IMG/VR virus record: IMGVR_UViG_3300010373_000081
Span: 1-41,525 of that record
Source of the DNA: a virus
DNA length: 41,525 nucleotides
Reading direction: 5' to 3' (one strand)
This document shows positions 1 to 8,519 of this stretch, in pieces. Numbering within the stretch: position 1 is the first letter of the stretch; the number at the start of each line of letters is the position of its first letter. The translations under genes and the position numbers were made by a program. Under the pieces are notes generated by a model that did not search any database, was not told the origin of the DNA, and worked only from the letters and a program-made list of their open reading frames with translations.

Positions 1-123
1 CCGCGTTCTGGAAAGTCTGAGATGTTCTCAAGACGTTTCCCTGCGTGGGCTTTTGGTCAAAATCCTGATTTGCAAATGATCGCTGCATCCTATTCTGCTG
101 ATCTTGCATCGCGTATGAATAGA
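1..123. repeat. Terminal direct repeat closing the circle (left copy)
   Basis: These 123 bases are identical to 41403-41525. Both copies lie inside the large terminase gene and join it in frame, so the window is one full circle of 41,402 bp opened at an arbitrary point. The overlap most likely comes from circular assembly (circularly permuted or headful-packaged DNA). A real short terminal repeat would not be expected in the middle of terL. Confidence 0.95.
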
Positions 124-1248
124 GATGTTCAGAGAATTATTGATAGTGAAGAATATAAGGATATTTTCCCTAATACATCATTTAGCATTAATTCTCAAGC
201 ATCACCTAGTTCTAGTAAAAATATTAGAAATAGTGAGATATTTGAAATTGCTGGTCATAGAGGTGCATATCGTTCTGCTGGTGTTGGTGGTGGTATTACT
301 GGTATGGGTGCTGATATTGCCATTATTGATGACCCTGTTAAAGACGCAAAAGAAGCCAATTCACAAACGGTAAGGGATAGCGTGTGGGATTGGTACACAT
401 CGACTTTCTACACTAGATTATCACCAAAGAGTGGGATTCTATTGGGTATGACTAGGTGGCATGAAGACGATCTTGCTGGTCGTCTTTTAGCTGAAATGGA
501 AAAAGGTGGTGATAAGTGGCGCGTAGTTTCATTTCCAGCCATTGCTGAGAATGATGAGGAATTTCGTCTAGAAGGTGAGGCGTTGCATCCTGAGCGATAT
601 AATCTTGAACACTTGGATAAGATTAAAAAAGCTGTAGGAACTCAAACTTGGAATGCACTTTATCAACAGCGCCCATCTTCAAAAGGTGGTGATGTAATTA
701 AACGCTCTTGGTTTAAACATCGTTACAAAGTTTTACCAATAATGAAGCGTGTAATTATTGCTGGAGATACTGCTCAGAAGATTAAACAGCATAATGACTT
801 TTCAGTTTTTATTGTTGCTGGTGAGGGTGTTGATGGTGGTATTTATATAATTGATCTTATTCGTGGAAAATGGGAAGCACCAGAACTTGAGCAAAAGTTA
901 AAAGATATTTGGGCTAAATACAGTAGAAAGCATTCTATTAGTCATGTGTATATTGAGGATAAGTCTAGCGGTACAGGAATGATTCAGAGTATTACTAGAC
1001 AGCAACAGATACCAATCAAAGGCGTTCAGGTTGATGCAGATAAATACACGCGCGTATTGGGGATTCAAGGTCACATTGAATCTGGTTATATTCACCTACC
1101 AGACGATGCAGAATGGGTAGAAGATTTCTTAAGTGAATGTGAGAAATTTACAGCAACTGATTCACACAAACATGATGACCAAGTTGATGCTTTAGTTATG
1201 GTTATAAATACCTTAATATCAAATGCAGGATTCTTGGATTTGCTATGA
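1..1248 (+). CDS. terL: Terminase large subunit, 3' part (ATPase and nuclease)
   Basis: DNA-packaging motor that drives DNA into the prohead and cuts it. The reading frame is open from base 1 and continues the segment at 41247-41525, which carries the Walker A motif APPRSGKSE. Here, counting from the Met at base 22, a Walker B motif (ADIAIIDDP, about residues 98-105) is followed by an RNase H-like nuclease. Its acidic residues lie in AGDTA (about 247), EDKSSG (about 312) and KHDDQVDA (about 383-390). Joined across the ends the protein has about 467 residues, normal for the family. It is followed after 32 bp by the portal gene. Confidence 0.95.
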   Translation, partial: PRSGKSEMFSRRFPAWAFGQNPDLQMIAASYSADLASRMNRDVQRIIDSEEYKDIFPNTSFSINSQASPSSSKNIRNSEIFEIAGHRGAYRSAGVGGGITGMGADIAIIDDPVKDAKEANSQTVRDSVWDWYTSTFYTRLSPKSGILLGMTRWHEDDLAGRLLAEMEKGGDKWRVVSFPAIAENDEEFRLEGEALHPERYNLEHLDKIKKAVGTQTWNALYQQRPSSKGGDVIKRSWFKHRYKVLPIMKRVIIAGDTAQKIKQHNDFSVFIVAGEGVDGGIYIIDLIRGKWEAPELEQKLKDIWAKYSRKHSISHVYIEDKSSGTGMIQSITRQQQIPIKGVQVDADKYTRVLGIQGHIESGYIHLPDDAEWVEDFLSECEKFTATDSHKHDDQVDALVMVINTLISNAGFLDLL

Positions 1249-1280
1249 TATATTACGTTTATTAATATTGAGTTTAGATC

Positions 1281-2636
1281 ATGACCACACTAAATGATAA
1301 CATTGTATCGCTTGCCAATAGTATTGGTCAGCGAACGGCAGCAAGGGATTTTGTCGGTTCTCCAAGATTGACAGATAATAAGTTGAGTAAACTTTATTCT
1401 GATTCTTGGATTATCCAAAAGTTTGTTGATGGTGCTGTATCTGATATGACACGTTTAAATCGTGATATCGAAACAACATTAACAACTGAAGATATCAAGG
1501 CTATCGAGTCAGCATCTCGAAGACTAGGTATTTTTAAGCATCGTGAAGAAGCTCTTACATGGGCTTCTGTTTACGGTGATGTAATGGTAATTGCAATCAC
1601 TAGTCAAGATAATCTTGAGGAGCCATTAGACTTAGCTATTGAAAAAATACGTAGATTTATTGTACTTGATAAAACAGCTTATACTTTTGATCGTGATTAT
1701 GAGGATGATATTCAAAGTGCAAACTTTGGTAAGCCACGAATGTATCGAATCAATGTAGGCCCTGCAAACATCCTAGTGCATAATAGCCGTGTATGCAGAA
1801 TCGAAGCTGGTAAGCGTTCAATCAAAGATAAGAATAGCGCTTATGGTCGTTATGGTCGTTCTGATATTCAGCCAATCTATCAGCCATTAATTAACTACTT
1901 AACAACTGCAATTAACATTTCTGATATTGTTGATCAGTCTAAAACAGACGTATTAAAAATTGAAGGATTCAACCATGCTATTGCGGCAGGAAAGGAAGAG
2001 CAATTTGCTCAAGTAGCTCAAGCAATGCGTTCAATTCAAAGCTCAACAGATGCTTTAATGATTGATGCAAGCGCTCAATATGAACGTAAAGAGATGACTT
2101 TTGCTGGATTAGTTGAGATTCTTAAAGCGCAACGTGACGATCTTGCAGGTGCGTGTAGCCGACCATTAACTAGATTGTTTGGTCAGTCTGCTTCAGGTTT
2201 TGCTAGTGGTGCAGAAGATAACCAAATTTATTATGAAACAATTGCCTCATTACAAGAATCTCGTTTGCGTATTCTTGATGATTTCTTTGATAAGTTTATA
2301 CTTAATGAAATTAAATCGGAATTTGATCAATTAGATTATACTTATCCATCAATTGAAATTAGCAACGAAGTTGAAACTGCAACAGTACTTTCCACAACGG
2401 TTGCAGCTTTATCAACCGCATTGCAAGATGGTGTGATTACTGAAGTTGAATATGCTACTGAGCTTAAAAATAAAGGGCTAGTTAGTTCAATTACGGATGA
2501 AAGTATAGCTTACTTAGAGGGTTTATTAAATGGCGCGGAAACTGAGAGCAGTGAGGCCGAGCAAGCAAGCCGAAGTCTTTTATCGACGACAAATGGATTA
2601 CTTAATCAAGGAATTACAAGCAATAGTCCTGTCTGA
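1281..2636 (+). CDS. Portal protein (DUF1073 type)
   Basis: Forms the dodecameric DNA gate at one capsid vertex. The 451 residues fit the DUF1073/anti-CBASS-like portal family. WASVYGDVMV at about residues 94-103 and LTRLFGQSASGF at about 296-307, followed by a Gln-rich segment and YYETIASLQE, are the family landmarks. It lies between terL and the Mu F-like gene, the usual place. The last 107 bases are shared with the next gene in another frame, an unusually long overlap that suggests translational coupling. Confidence 0.93.
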   Translation: MTTLNDNIVSLANSIGQRTAARDFVGSPRLTDNKLSKLYSDSWIIQKFVDGAVSDMTRLNRDIETTLTTEDIKAIESASRRLGIFKHREEALTWASVYGDVMVIAITSQDNLEEPLDLAIEKIRRFIVLDKTAYTFDRDYEDDIQSANFGKPRMYRINVGPANILVHNSRVCRIEAGKRSIKDKNSAYGRYGRSDIQPIYQPLINYLTTAINISDIVDQSKTDVLKIEGFNHAIAAGKEEQFAQVAQAMRSIQSSTDALMIDASAQYERKEMTFAGLVEILKAQRDDLAGACSRPLTRLFGQSASGFASGAEDNQIYYETIASLQESRLRILDDFFDKFILNEIKSEFDQLDYTYPSIEISNEVETATVLSTTVAALSTALQDGVITEVEYATELKNKGLVSSITDESIAYLEGLLNGAETESSEAEQASRSLLSTTNGLLNQGITSNSPV

Positions 2637-3372
2637 GTTGCGCGATGATTCAGAGCAATTACCAGCCTCATTGACTGTAAACGATGCTTCGATTAAGAAA
2701 GGGGTTGAGCTTTTAGGCGCTCAACTCTCTAGGATTAATGCAAGACTTAATGCTTTAAATATTACTGCATTTGCTGAAAACTTGGCTCGTGGATTTCTTG
2801 ATAGGCTTAACAGAAATAATGCTAGGTCAATGCAAAGTAATATTAAAAATTCGACTGGTGTTGATTTAGGTGCTGTTGTTAGATCGGAAGATTTAGATCA
2901 GCTCTTAACAGTTCGTATTGCTGAAAATGCTGCATTAATTACGTCAATCAAGAATGAATATGTTGAGGATGTTGGTAAGCGTATTCGGGATAATATTCTT
3001 GCTGGTGAGAGATCAACAACATTAATCACTGAGATTAAAGAGCGTGGCAATGTAACTGCTAATCGTGCAAAACTTATTGCTCGTACTGAAACATCAAGGG
3101 TTAATGCTCAGATTACTCGTTTACGTTCTGAGGCATTAGGATCAAAAACTTATGTTTGGTCGACTGTAATTGATGAGAGAACGCGTGATAAGAGGCCAAC
3201 TAATCATAAAGTTATGGATGGAAAACTTTGTAGATTTGATGATCCAACGGTATTCAGTGATGATAATGGGGTTACATGGAGAAAACGTTCTGAGATTGGA
3301 GGACCTGAGATCTTGGCTGGAGATATTTATAATTGCCGCTGTACGTCATTGCCTGTAGTAAGTTTTGAATAA
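2530..3372 (+). CDS. Mu F / SPP1 gp7-like minor head protein
   Basis: Minor capsid protein found with portals; family members are thought to be packaged in the head or to help DNA exit. The C-terminal third carries the Mu F signature: STVIDERTRDKRPTNHKVMD, then a Gly-Pro segment and YNCRCTSLPV at the end. The helical N-terminal 200 residues contain a run of Arg and Thr near RTETSRVNAQ. The start at 2530 has an AGAGGG ribosome site about 9 bp upstream and lies inside the portal gene. Length 280 residues. Confidence 0.9.
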   Translation: MARKLRAVRPSKQAEVFYRRQMDYLIKELQAIVLSELRDDSEQLPASLTVNDASIKKGVELLGAQLSRINARLNALNITAFAENLARGFLDRLNRNNARSMQSNIKNSTGVDLGAVVRSEDLDQLLTVRIAENAALITSIKNEYVEDVGKRIRDNILAGERSTTLITEIKERGNVTANRAKLIARTETSRVNAQITRLRSEALGSKTYVWSTVIDERTRDKRPTNHKVMDGKLCRFDDPTVFSDDNGVTWRKRSEIGGPEILAGDIYNCRCTSLPVVSFE

Positions 3373-3380
3373 CTTATCAT

Positions 3381-3409
3381 TTGCAACTATATTTCTTTAT
3401 TGTTAATAT
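3381..3409 (+). promoter_or_regulatory. Sigma70-type promoter before the head genes
   Basis: TTGCAA (3381-3386), 17 bp, then TAATAT (3404-3409): near-consensus elements with ideal spacing in the 63-bp gap between two head genes. Transcription would start near 3416, about 20 bases before the DUF2213 start codon. Its -35 resembles the TTGCAT of the early promoters at 29661 and 31489. Confidence 0.6.
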
Positions 3410-3435
3410 AAGTAATATTTATAAGACTTTGTATT

Positions 3436-4704
3436 ATGAAACTAAATGATAAGACTAGTAGTAAATTTAAATTAACCGATCAAGGTTATTTAATTTCTAC
3501 TGGTGTAAAGCTTGCAAGAGTTGGATCCATGGAATACCTTGGCTCTGAGCTTGGTCGCGATTCATCTAAGATTTATGATGTATATGTTGATAGTGATCAA
3601 TTATTTACAGATGAGACTATTAAGTCATTTGAAAATATGCCAATCACAATTAATCATCCTGAAGAAATGGAAGTAAATTCTAAGAATTGGGAGGAGCTTA
3701 CAAAGGGTCATATTACAAATATTCGTGTTAGTGATGATAATCAATTTCTTATTGGTGATGCTGTTGTAAATTCGGCAAAAGCAATCTCTACTATTCAAGA
3801 GGGGATGATTGAAGTATCATGCGGATATGATGCCGATATTGAAGAAATTGATGGCAAGCTTAAAAAGGTAAATATCAGAGGTAATCATTTAGCTATTGTT
3901 GATGAAGGTCGATGTGGCGCTGATTGCAAATTAAATCTTAATGATGGGAAACCAAAAAAGATGGCAAAAAAATTATCTATGTTAGATAAGATTCTGGGTC
4001 GTAAAGCCAAGAAGCCTGTATCTACTAAGTTTGGTGATGCAAAAGCTAAACTTGAAACTCGCTCTAAAAAGCTTAATGATGCTAAAGCTGACTTTGATAA
4101 AAAGCTTGCCGATGCTGAAGAAGTTGTTTTGAGTCCTGATGCAACTGTTGAAGAAAAAGCTGCTGCTGTTCAAGAGTTACAAGCTGAAGCTGCATCTTTA
4201 ACTGAGGAAGCTCAAGCTGTTCTTGATGATGCACAAACTGCAACAGCACAAGCTGAAGAACTAGCTTCACAGATTGAAGAGGAAGTTCCAGCGACAACTG
4301 TAACTGATGAAGACACTGCCGCGGCTGCTGCTGAATTAGCTGATCTTGAAGCTCAATTACAAGAGCGCGATGCGCGCATTGCTGAATTAGAGGCTGAGAT
4401 TGAAGCAATGAAAGAAGCTGAAGATCAATCAGCGACTCTTGGTGATGCTCGTTCTGTGTTTAAGAAAGTTGCATTTAAAGATTCTATGTCTACTAAGGAA
4501 TTAAAAGCTACTGCTGTTGCTTCAACTGGTGCTTATTCTTTTGCTGATGCAATGAAACTACAAGATTGTGCTTTGAATAGTGCTTATGCTGCTGCTAAGA
4601 CTGTTCAAGCAACCAAATCACCTATTGGCGCAAAGTTCATTGGTAATGACTCTAAAGCCAATCAATCTAAAATCCCTGCATCTTTACGCAAAGGAGATAA
4701 ATAA
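3436..4704 (+). CDS. DUF2213 prohead protein with C-terminal scaffold-like coiled coil
   Basis: Probably the capsid maturation protease joined to a scaffold. Residues about 60-170 match DUF2213 (NMPITINHPEEM, EVSCGYDADIE, RGNHLAIVDEGRCG). Residues about 195-335 are Ala/Glu/Gln-rich with coiled-coil character, as in internal scaffolds, and the last 80 residues look like a capsid-binding tail. An internal in-frame ATG at 3961, preceded by GGGAAACCAAAAAAG, could give a separate scaffold chain as lambda Nu3 does within C. The ribosome site before 3436 is weak. No protease activity is proven for DUF2213 from sequence alone. Confidence 0.85.
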   Translation: MKLNDKTSSKFKLTDQGYLISTGVKLARVGSMEYLGSELGRDSSKIYDVYVDSDQLFTDETIKSFENMPITINHPEEMEVNSKNWEELTKGHITNIRVSDDNQFLIGDAVVNSAKAISTIQEGMIEVSCGYDADIEEIDGKLKKVNIRGNHLAIVDEGRCGADCKLNLNDGKPKKMAKKLSMLDKILGRKAKKPVSTKFGDAKAKLETRSKKLNDAKADFDKKLADAEEVVLSPDATVEEKAAAVQELQAEAASLTEEAQAVLDDAQTATAQAEELASQIEEEVPATTVTDEDTAAAAAELADLEAQLQERDARIAELEAEIEAMKEAEDQSATLGDARSVFKKVAFKDSMSTKELKATAVASTGAYSFADAMKLQDCALNSAYAAAKTVQATKSPIGAKFIGNDSKANQSKIPASLRKGDK

Positions 4705-4706
4705 TC

Positions 4707-5180
4707 ATGGCTTATTTTACGGAATGGGATGGAACGTTATTAGCTGGTAACTTCTCTCGTGCATCAAGCTCAGATATTAAAATTTGGGGTGAGCGAAATC
4801 TAACTACTGATGATCTAGCATATGGTACCGCTGTTGCATTTAATACTGCTGGTGGTGTTAAAAAGTTTGCTGCTGTAACTGATGTATTTGCTGGCGTTGT
4901 TGTTCGTGACATTTATCCAAATGCTACACCTAATGCCAAAATTACCGAAATTGCAAAAATTGGTATCGGTGATGGTATTCGTGTTCAAACTGTTGCAGGT
5001 CAGACTTTCACTCGTGGCGCTAAAGTCTATATAGTTTGCACTGGTGCAAATGCTGGATTGTTTACTGCCACTGCTTCAGCAACTACCATTGATGTTGGTT
5101 ATATTGTTGATAAAGTTGGCGGTGGTACAAATGGCGTAATTGAAGTTACATTAAATAATACACAAGTAACAGGAGCTTAA
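4707..5180 (+). CDS. Capsid decoration (cement) protein
   Basis: Small Gly/Ala/Thr/Val-rich all-beta protein of 157 residues, placed directly before the capsid gene with 3-bp gaps on both sides. Composition, size and place match the gp24-like structural cement proteins that stabilise expanded capsids. A good ribosome site (AAAGGAGATAA) precedes the ATG. The function is inferred from position and fold type, not from a catalytic motif. Confidence 0.75.
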   Translation: MAYFTEWDGTLLAGNFSRASSSDIKIWGERNLTTDDLAYGTAVAFNTAGGVKKFAAVTDVFAGVVVRDIYPNATPNAKITEIAKIGIGDGIRVQTVAGQTFTRGAKVYIVCTGANAGLFTATASATTIDVGYIVDKVGGGTNGVIEVTLNNTQVTGA

Positions 5181-5183
5181 TAC

Positions 5184-6152
5184 ATGGCTTTTATCTCTGG
5201 TCAGTTGGGTGAAGTTTTAAACGAAGCTCTAACAGAACGCGACACACAATTACAGGAAACGCAATTTCCTGAAATCACAATTGCTGAAGCATTGCCAATT
5301 GATTTTAATCTCGACCTTGCTTTAGAGTATGTTGAGTTTGGTATCACTAATGCTACTGGTGATGTTCGCGATGGTTTGATTGGCAACAAAACAAACAGTC
5401 TAAAAACTTTGGATGCGGATGTTACTTTCCAGAAGGCACCTGTTGCTGTTTGGGGTAAAGCGGAAGTTTGGTCTGAGCTTGAAGTACAAAAGATTGCACG
5501 TCTAGGTATTGATGTTGTTAAGATGAAGCAAGATGTTTTGTATGCTAATGCAATGGCAACAATTCAATATGCTGGATTCTTAGGTCATCAAGAAGCTAAA
5601 GGCCAAGAAGGTCTTTTAAACGGTACTCAAGTTCCACATGGTACGGATCAAACTAAAACTATTGCTGCTATGACAGCTCAAGAGTTTATTGATTTTATTC
5701 TTGGCGCTTACAACACAGCTTGGGCGGCTTCTGGTTATCGTATTCAACCAACTCACATTGCAATGGATGCAGCAGACTTTATGGTGGCTGCTGGCAAGTT
5801 TGATACTGGTGGCGCTGTAGTTGGTCTTGATTTATTGCCTTTATCTGCTTTAGATAAGATCCTTGCTGCATTGCGTAAAACTTCAGGTAACGATAACTTC
5901 TCTATTCAATTTGTTCGCGTTCCTTCTAACTATGCTCGCAATATTGTTACTGGTAAATCTCGTGTAGCTGTTTATACATCTGATGCTAACTATATTGAAA
6001 TGAAGGTTCATAGTCCTGAAGTTCTAGCAGTTCGTCAGCGTGACTTATTGACTTATGAGTCTGGTTACTTATCAGGTTTCACTGGAGCATTATGGAAGCA
6101 ACCACGTTCAGCGGTTTATGTTGACTATGCTGTAACTCCGCCTACACCCTAA
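5184..6152 (+). CDS. Major capsid protein (DUF2184)
   Basis: Builds the icosahedral shell. The 322-residue protein shows the DUF2184 pattern: a QFPEITIAEALPI start region, then NATGDVRDGLIGNKTNSLKT, WGKAEVWSELEVQKIARLG and a C-terminal YESGYLSGFTGALWK. It follows the decoration gene with a 3-bp gap (AGGAGC ribosome site) and is followed by a strong double hairpin, as expected for a highly expressed head gene. Confidence 0.9.
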   Translation: MAFISGQLGEVLNEALTERDTQLQETQFPEITIAEALPIDFNLDLALEYVEFGITNATGDVRDGLIGNKTNSLKTLDADVTFQKAPVAVWGKAEVWSELEVQKIARLGIDVVKMKQDVLYANAMATIQYAGFLGHQEAKGQEGLLNGTQVPHGTDQTKTIAAMTAQEFIDFILGAYNTAWAASGYRIQPTHIAMDAADFMVAAGKFDTGGAVVGLDLLPLSALDKILAALRKTSGNDNFSIQFVRVPSNYARNIVTGKSRVAVYTSDANYIEMKVHSPEVLAVRQRDLLTYESGYLSGFTGALWKQPRSAVYVDYAVTPPTP

Positions 6153-6155
6153 TTC

Positions 6156-6217
6156 GGGGAATAAAATCCCCTTTGGATTAGATTTTGACACTCTAGGGTA
6201 ATCCTAGGGTGTTTTTT
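6156..6217 (+). terminator. Tandem hairpins after the capsid gene
   Basis: First hairpin GGGGA-ATAAAA-TCCCC (6156-6171) with TTT. The second pairs ACACTCTAGG (6188-6197) with CCTAGGGTGT (6203-6212) and ends in a run of T. The second is a canonical intrinsic terminator. The next gene starts 20 bp later, so it probably only lowers expression of the fibre relative to capsid. Confidence 0.85.
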
Positions 6218-6236
6218 AACATATGGAGAAACGAAA

Positions 6237-7457
6237 TTGAATTATGTTCCAAAAACAAATTGGGTAAGTGGTGAAACGCTTTATCATACAGACATGAATA
6301 GGATAGAGGCTGGAGTTGCTGAAGCATTTACAGCAACTAAAGGCGAAAAAGGCGATGCTGGAATTCAGGGGCCACAAGGAGAAATTGGGCCACAGGGATT
6401 GCAAGGTATAAAAGGTGATGATGGGGCATTGGGTCCAATAGGTGAACAAGGTCCACAAGGGATTCAAGGCTTGCAAGGTCCAGCTGGTCCACAAGGCATA
6501 GAGGGTCAAGTTGGTCCTGTTGGTCCTGCTGGATTAACTTGGCGTGGTCAATACAATAGTTCTACTGCATATGTTATGGATGATGCTGTATCTTATCAAG
6601 GTGCAACATATTTTAGTGTTAGTCCCTCAACTGGTGTTTCTCCATTGCCTGAAAACTCGTCATGGGCTTTACTTGCAGCGCAAGGAGCAAGAGGCGAAAA
6701 GGGCGATAAAGGAGATACAGGCGCTCAGGGTGTTCAAGGTATTGCTGGTCAGCAGGGTATCAGGGGCTTAACTGGATTAGATGGCGCACAAGGTCCACAA
6801 GGTGAAAGAGGTATTCAAGGAATACAAGGATTACCTGGGGCTAAAGGTGACACTGGGGAAAGAGGATTGCAAGGTATTGCAGGACCTCAAGGAATCCAAG
6901 GGCCAAAGGGTGATACTGGAGCGCAAGGCCCAGCATCTACATATACACTTCCTAATGCTACAAATTTAGTTTTAGGTGGTGTTCGTGTTGGTAATGGGTT
7001 ATCTGTTTCTAGTGGTTTGGTTTCTGTCACACCAAAAGAATATTTATTTACATCTAGGAATTCAGCTCAAGCATTTAACAATGTTGGTGAAACTGTAAAC
7101 TTTAACTCTGGAACTATTGAGAATGGTATTTCTTATTCAAGTTCAACAAGCCAATTCACTTTAAAGCAAGGAAAGATTTATAAGATTTCATTTAATACAT
7201 CTGTTAATTTTTCTGCTTCAAATGGATTTGTATTGTTCTCTATGTTCAATGCTTCTACTGGCGCACAGTTAGCACCAGTTTCGGCAGGTTATTCTAGTAT
7301 TGGAAGTAATTTCAATGAAGCAGGAAATGGAATAATGGATTTCATTTATATTCCAGTTGCTAATATTTCAGCTTTAATTCGAGTTGCTTCAATCCAAACA
7401 GGAGTAACAGCAACAATAAGAGTTGGGTACACAAGTTTAGTAATTCAAGAGCTTTAA
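6237..7457 (+). CDS. Collagen-like fibre, probably attached to the head
   Basis: Trimeric fibre of 406 residues. The N-terminus ([20 protein letters not shown]) is a usual phage fibre anchor. Two uninterrupted Gly-X-Y collagen blocks follow, about residues 36-99 (21 triplets) and 150-232 (28 triplets). Between them lies a 50-residue module ([20 protein letters not shown]...SSW) like the chitin/carbohydrate-binding modules of phage fibres. The last 160 residues look like a trimerising beta domain of the C1q/TNF kind. The start is TTG with GGAGA 7 bp upstream; no in-frame ATG fits. Position directly behind the capsid gene argues for a head fibre, though a tail location is possible. Confidence 0.8.
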   Translation: MNYVPKTNWVSGETLYHTDMNRIEAGVAEAFTATKGEKGDAGIQGPQGEIGPQGLQGIKGDDGALGPIGEQGPQGIQGLQGPAGPQGIEGQVGPVGPAGLTWRGQYNSSTAYVMDDAVSYQGATYFSVSPSTGVSPLPENSSWALLAAQGARGEKGDKGDTGAQGVQGIAGQQGIRGLTGLDGAQGPQGERGIQGIQGLPGAKGDTGERGLQGIAGPQGIQGPKGDTGAQGPASTYTLPNATNLVLGGVRVGNGLSVSSGLVSVTPKEYLFTSRNSAQAFNNVGETVNFNSGTIENGISYSSSTSQFTLKQGKIYKISFNTSVNFSASNGFVLFSMFNASTGAQLAPVSAGYSSIGSNFNEAGNGIMDFIYIPVANISALIRVASIQTGVTATIRVGYTSLVIQEL

Positions 7458-7463
7458 TGACAG

Positions 7464-7489
7464 CCACCTTTCGAGGTGGTTTTCTTTTG
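7464..7489 (+). terminator. Intrinsic terminator after the fibre gene
   Basis: CCACCT (7464-7469), TTCG loop, AGGTGG (7474-7479), then TTTTCTTTT. It closes the head operon immediately before promoter copy A. Confidence 0.9.
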
Positions 7490-7497
7490 TTTGATGA

Positions 7498-7544
7498 TTC
7501 ATAAAAATAAGTCATTAGACGTTATATAAAATAAGAAAGATAAT
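7498..7544 (+). promoter_or_regulatory. Conserved 47-bp promoter, copy A
   Basis: TTCAT (7498) and GTCATTA (7511) at a 13-bp step, 21 bp, then -10 GATAAT (7539-7544). TAGACG stands 17 bp before the -10 as a weak -35. One of seven copies of identical geometry. The first gene starts at 7565. Confidence 0.85.
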
Positions 7545-7564
7545 TGTCTGTATTGGAGGGATTT

Positions 7565-7765
7565 ATGTATTTAGCGAAAGCAAGAAATATTGCACCAAAA
7601 GATGCTACACATTACAGCTTTGTGGATTCAAGTTGGATATGTTTTTACTATGTTGAAGATGATGTCGCTTTATATATGAGTGTTAATGGTGGTCAGTGGT
7701 TTGATTGCTCAGATACAGATTTTTCTAATGATATTAATGACGGTGAAATAATTAAACTATGGTGA
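7565..7765 (+). CDS. Small THY-family protein (copy 1)
   Basis: Unknown function, 66 residues. It belongs to a family of five small proteins in this genome marked by an N-terminal ...AP--ATHY motif (here NIAPKDATHYSF) followed by short aromatic strands and a Gly-Trp turn (NGGQWFDC). The ATG at 7565 is preferred because GGAGGG precedes it; a TTG at 7544 lies inside the promoter's -10. Directly downstream of promoter A. The other members are at 9046, 9220, 27906 (minus) and 32547. Confidence 0.75.
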   Translation: MYLAKARNIAPKDATHYSFVDSSWICFYYVEDDVALYMSVNGGQWFDCSDTDFSNDINDGEIIKLW

Positions 7766-7812
7766 CTCATAAAAATTATTCATTATTCAAATCGGTTTAT
7801 AAATATTAGTAT
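7766..7812 (+). promoter_or_regulatory. Conserved 47-bp promoter, copy B
   Basis: CTCAT (7766) and TTCATTA (7779) at a 13-bp step, 21 bp, then -10 TAGTAT (7807-7812), with TATTCA at the -35 position. It starts right at the stop of the preceding gene and drives the small-gene block from 7844. Confidence 0.85.
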
Positions 7813-7843
7813 GGGTTATTGAAAACAAATTGAGGTAAATAAA

Positions 7844-7978
7844 ATGTCTATTGAATTAGCTTGTCACGATTGTCTTACTTGTTTTGATGAAGATGAATTA
7901 GATGACTGCAAATGTCCAAAGTGTGGTAGTGGTCATTATGATTACTATGATGAAGTTTTTTACGAGGATGAGGATTAA
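7844..7978 (+). CDS. Small acidic zinc-ribbon protein
   Basis: 44 residues, too short for most gene callers. Four Cys pairs or singles form a possible zinc ribbon (CHDCLTC at 7-13, CKCPKCG at 22-28), and the tail is very acidic and Tyr-rich (HYDYYDEVFYEDED). TGAGGT lies upstream of the ATG. First gene behind promoter B. No function can be assigned. Confidence 0.65.
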   Translation: MSIELACHDCLTCFDEDELDDCKCPKCGSGHYDYYDEVFYEDED

Positions 7979-8027
7979 AAATTGCACCAACATCCGATTA
8001 AATTTATGTTATTGAAAGGAGATTGTG

Positions 8028-8198
8028 ATGATTAAACTAAAGAATTGCCCGAAATGCAAAAGCAATGAAGTCTATGGAGGGCAAGATAATAAATATATGG
8101 AAACTATATATTGTGATTCATGCTCGTATGAAGTCAAAAGAAAAACATTTGAGATGGCATCCGAGTTCTGGAACAAATTAAAGAGAGGTGTGAAATGA
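8028..8198 (+). CDS. Lar-like restriction-alleviation zinc ribbon protein
   Basis: 56 residues with NCPKC (6-10), YCDSC (28-32) and a C-terminal MASEFWNK, the same order of two CxxC knuckles and Ala...Trp-Asn found in the Lar family, which relieves type I restriction in other phages. AAAGGAGATTG precedes the ATG. The stop overlaps the next start (ATGA). Assignment rests on this short pattern only. Confidence 0.6.
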   Translation: MIKLKNCPKCKSNEVYGGQDNKYMETIYCDSCSYEVKRKTFEMASEFWNKLKRGVK

Positions 8199-8344
8199 AA
8201 AAATTAATCTTAGCTTTACTTTTAACTTTTAGCACAAGTGTTTTTGCGGATGGTTACGAATGCGAGGATGATCAATATCCATGCTGTAATGATGGTAATT
8301 GTGATATTTGCTTTGGTATGGATATGGAGCAATATTATGACTAA
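8195..8344 (+). CDS. Exported Cys-rich mini-protein
   Basis: 49 residues. A clear signal peptide (MKKLILALLLTFSTSVFA) ends in a signal peptidase I site after VFA, leaving a mature acidic peptide of about 31 residues with five Cys (residues 23, 30, 31, 36, 39). It is therefore probably secreted to the periplasm and could be disulfide-bonded. Translationally coupled to the Lar-like gene by ATGA. Function unknown. Confidence 0.7.
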   Translation: MKKLILALLLTFSTSVFADGYECEDDQYPCCNDGNCDICFGMDMEQYYD

Positions 8345-8519
8345 CCGAGAATACGAAGCAGAAATCGCAAGATTAACGCAAGGGTATGAGGATTTGAAAG
8401 CTTGGGTACCGATAAATAAATATCCAGACTATGAAGCTACAGGATTTATTTGTGGATATGTTGTTGACTCAGATGATTTATTAAAAGAAATCAACAAAAT
8501 AACAGGTGGGGAGAAGTAG
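8337..8519 (+). CDS. Small hypothetical protein
   Basis: 60 residues starting MTNREYEAEIARL. It begins as a short coiled coil and is followed by a mixed domain with TGFICGYVVD and an amphipathic end (LLKEINKI). The ATG at 8337 overlaps the preceding stop by 8 bp and has ATGGAG upstream; a longer frame reaching 8238 would duplicate the exported peptide's DNA and is rejected. Function unknown. Confidence 0.65.
   Translation: MTNREYEAEIARLTQGYEDLKAWVPINKYPDYEATGFICGYVVDSDDLLKEINKITGGEK

Noticed and set aside
4082-4408. Minus-strand Gln/Leu-rich frame of 108 codons
   Set aside because: Shadow of the Ala/Glu coiled coil of the DUF2213 gene; repetitive composition explains it.
6544-6969. Two plus-strand frames inside the collagen-like gene
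   Set aside because: Produced by the Gly-X-Y repeats read in another frame; no ribosome sites.
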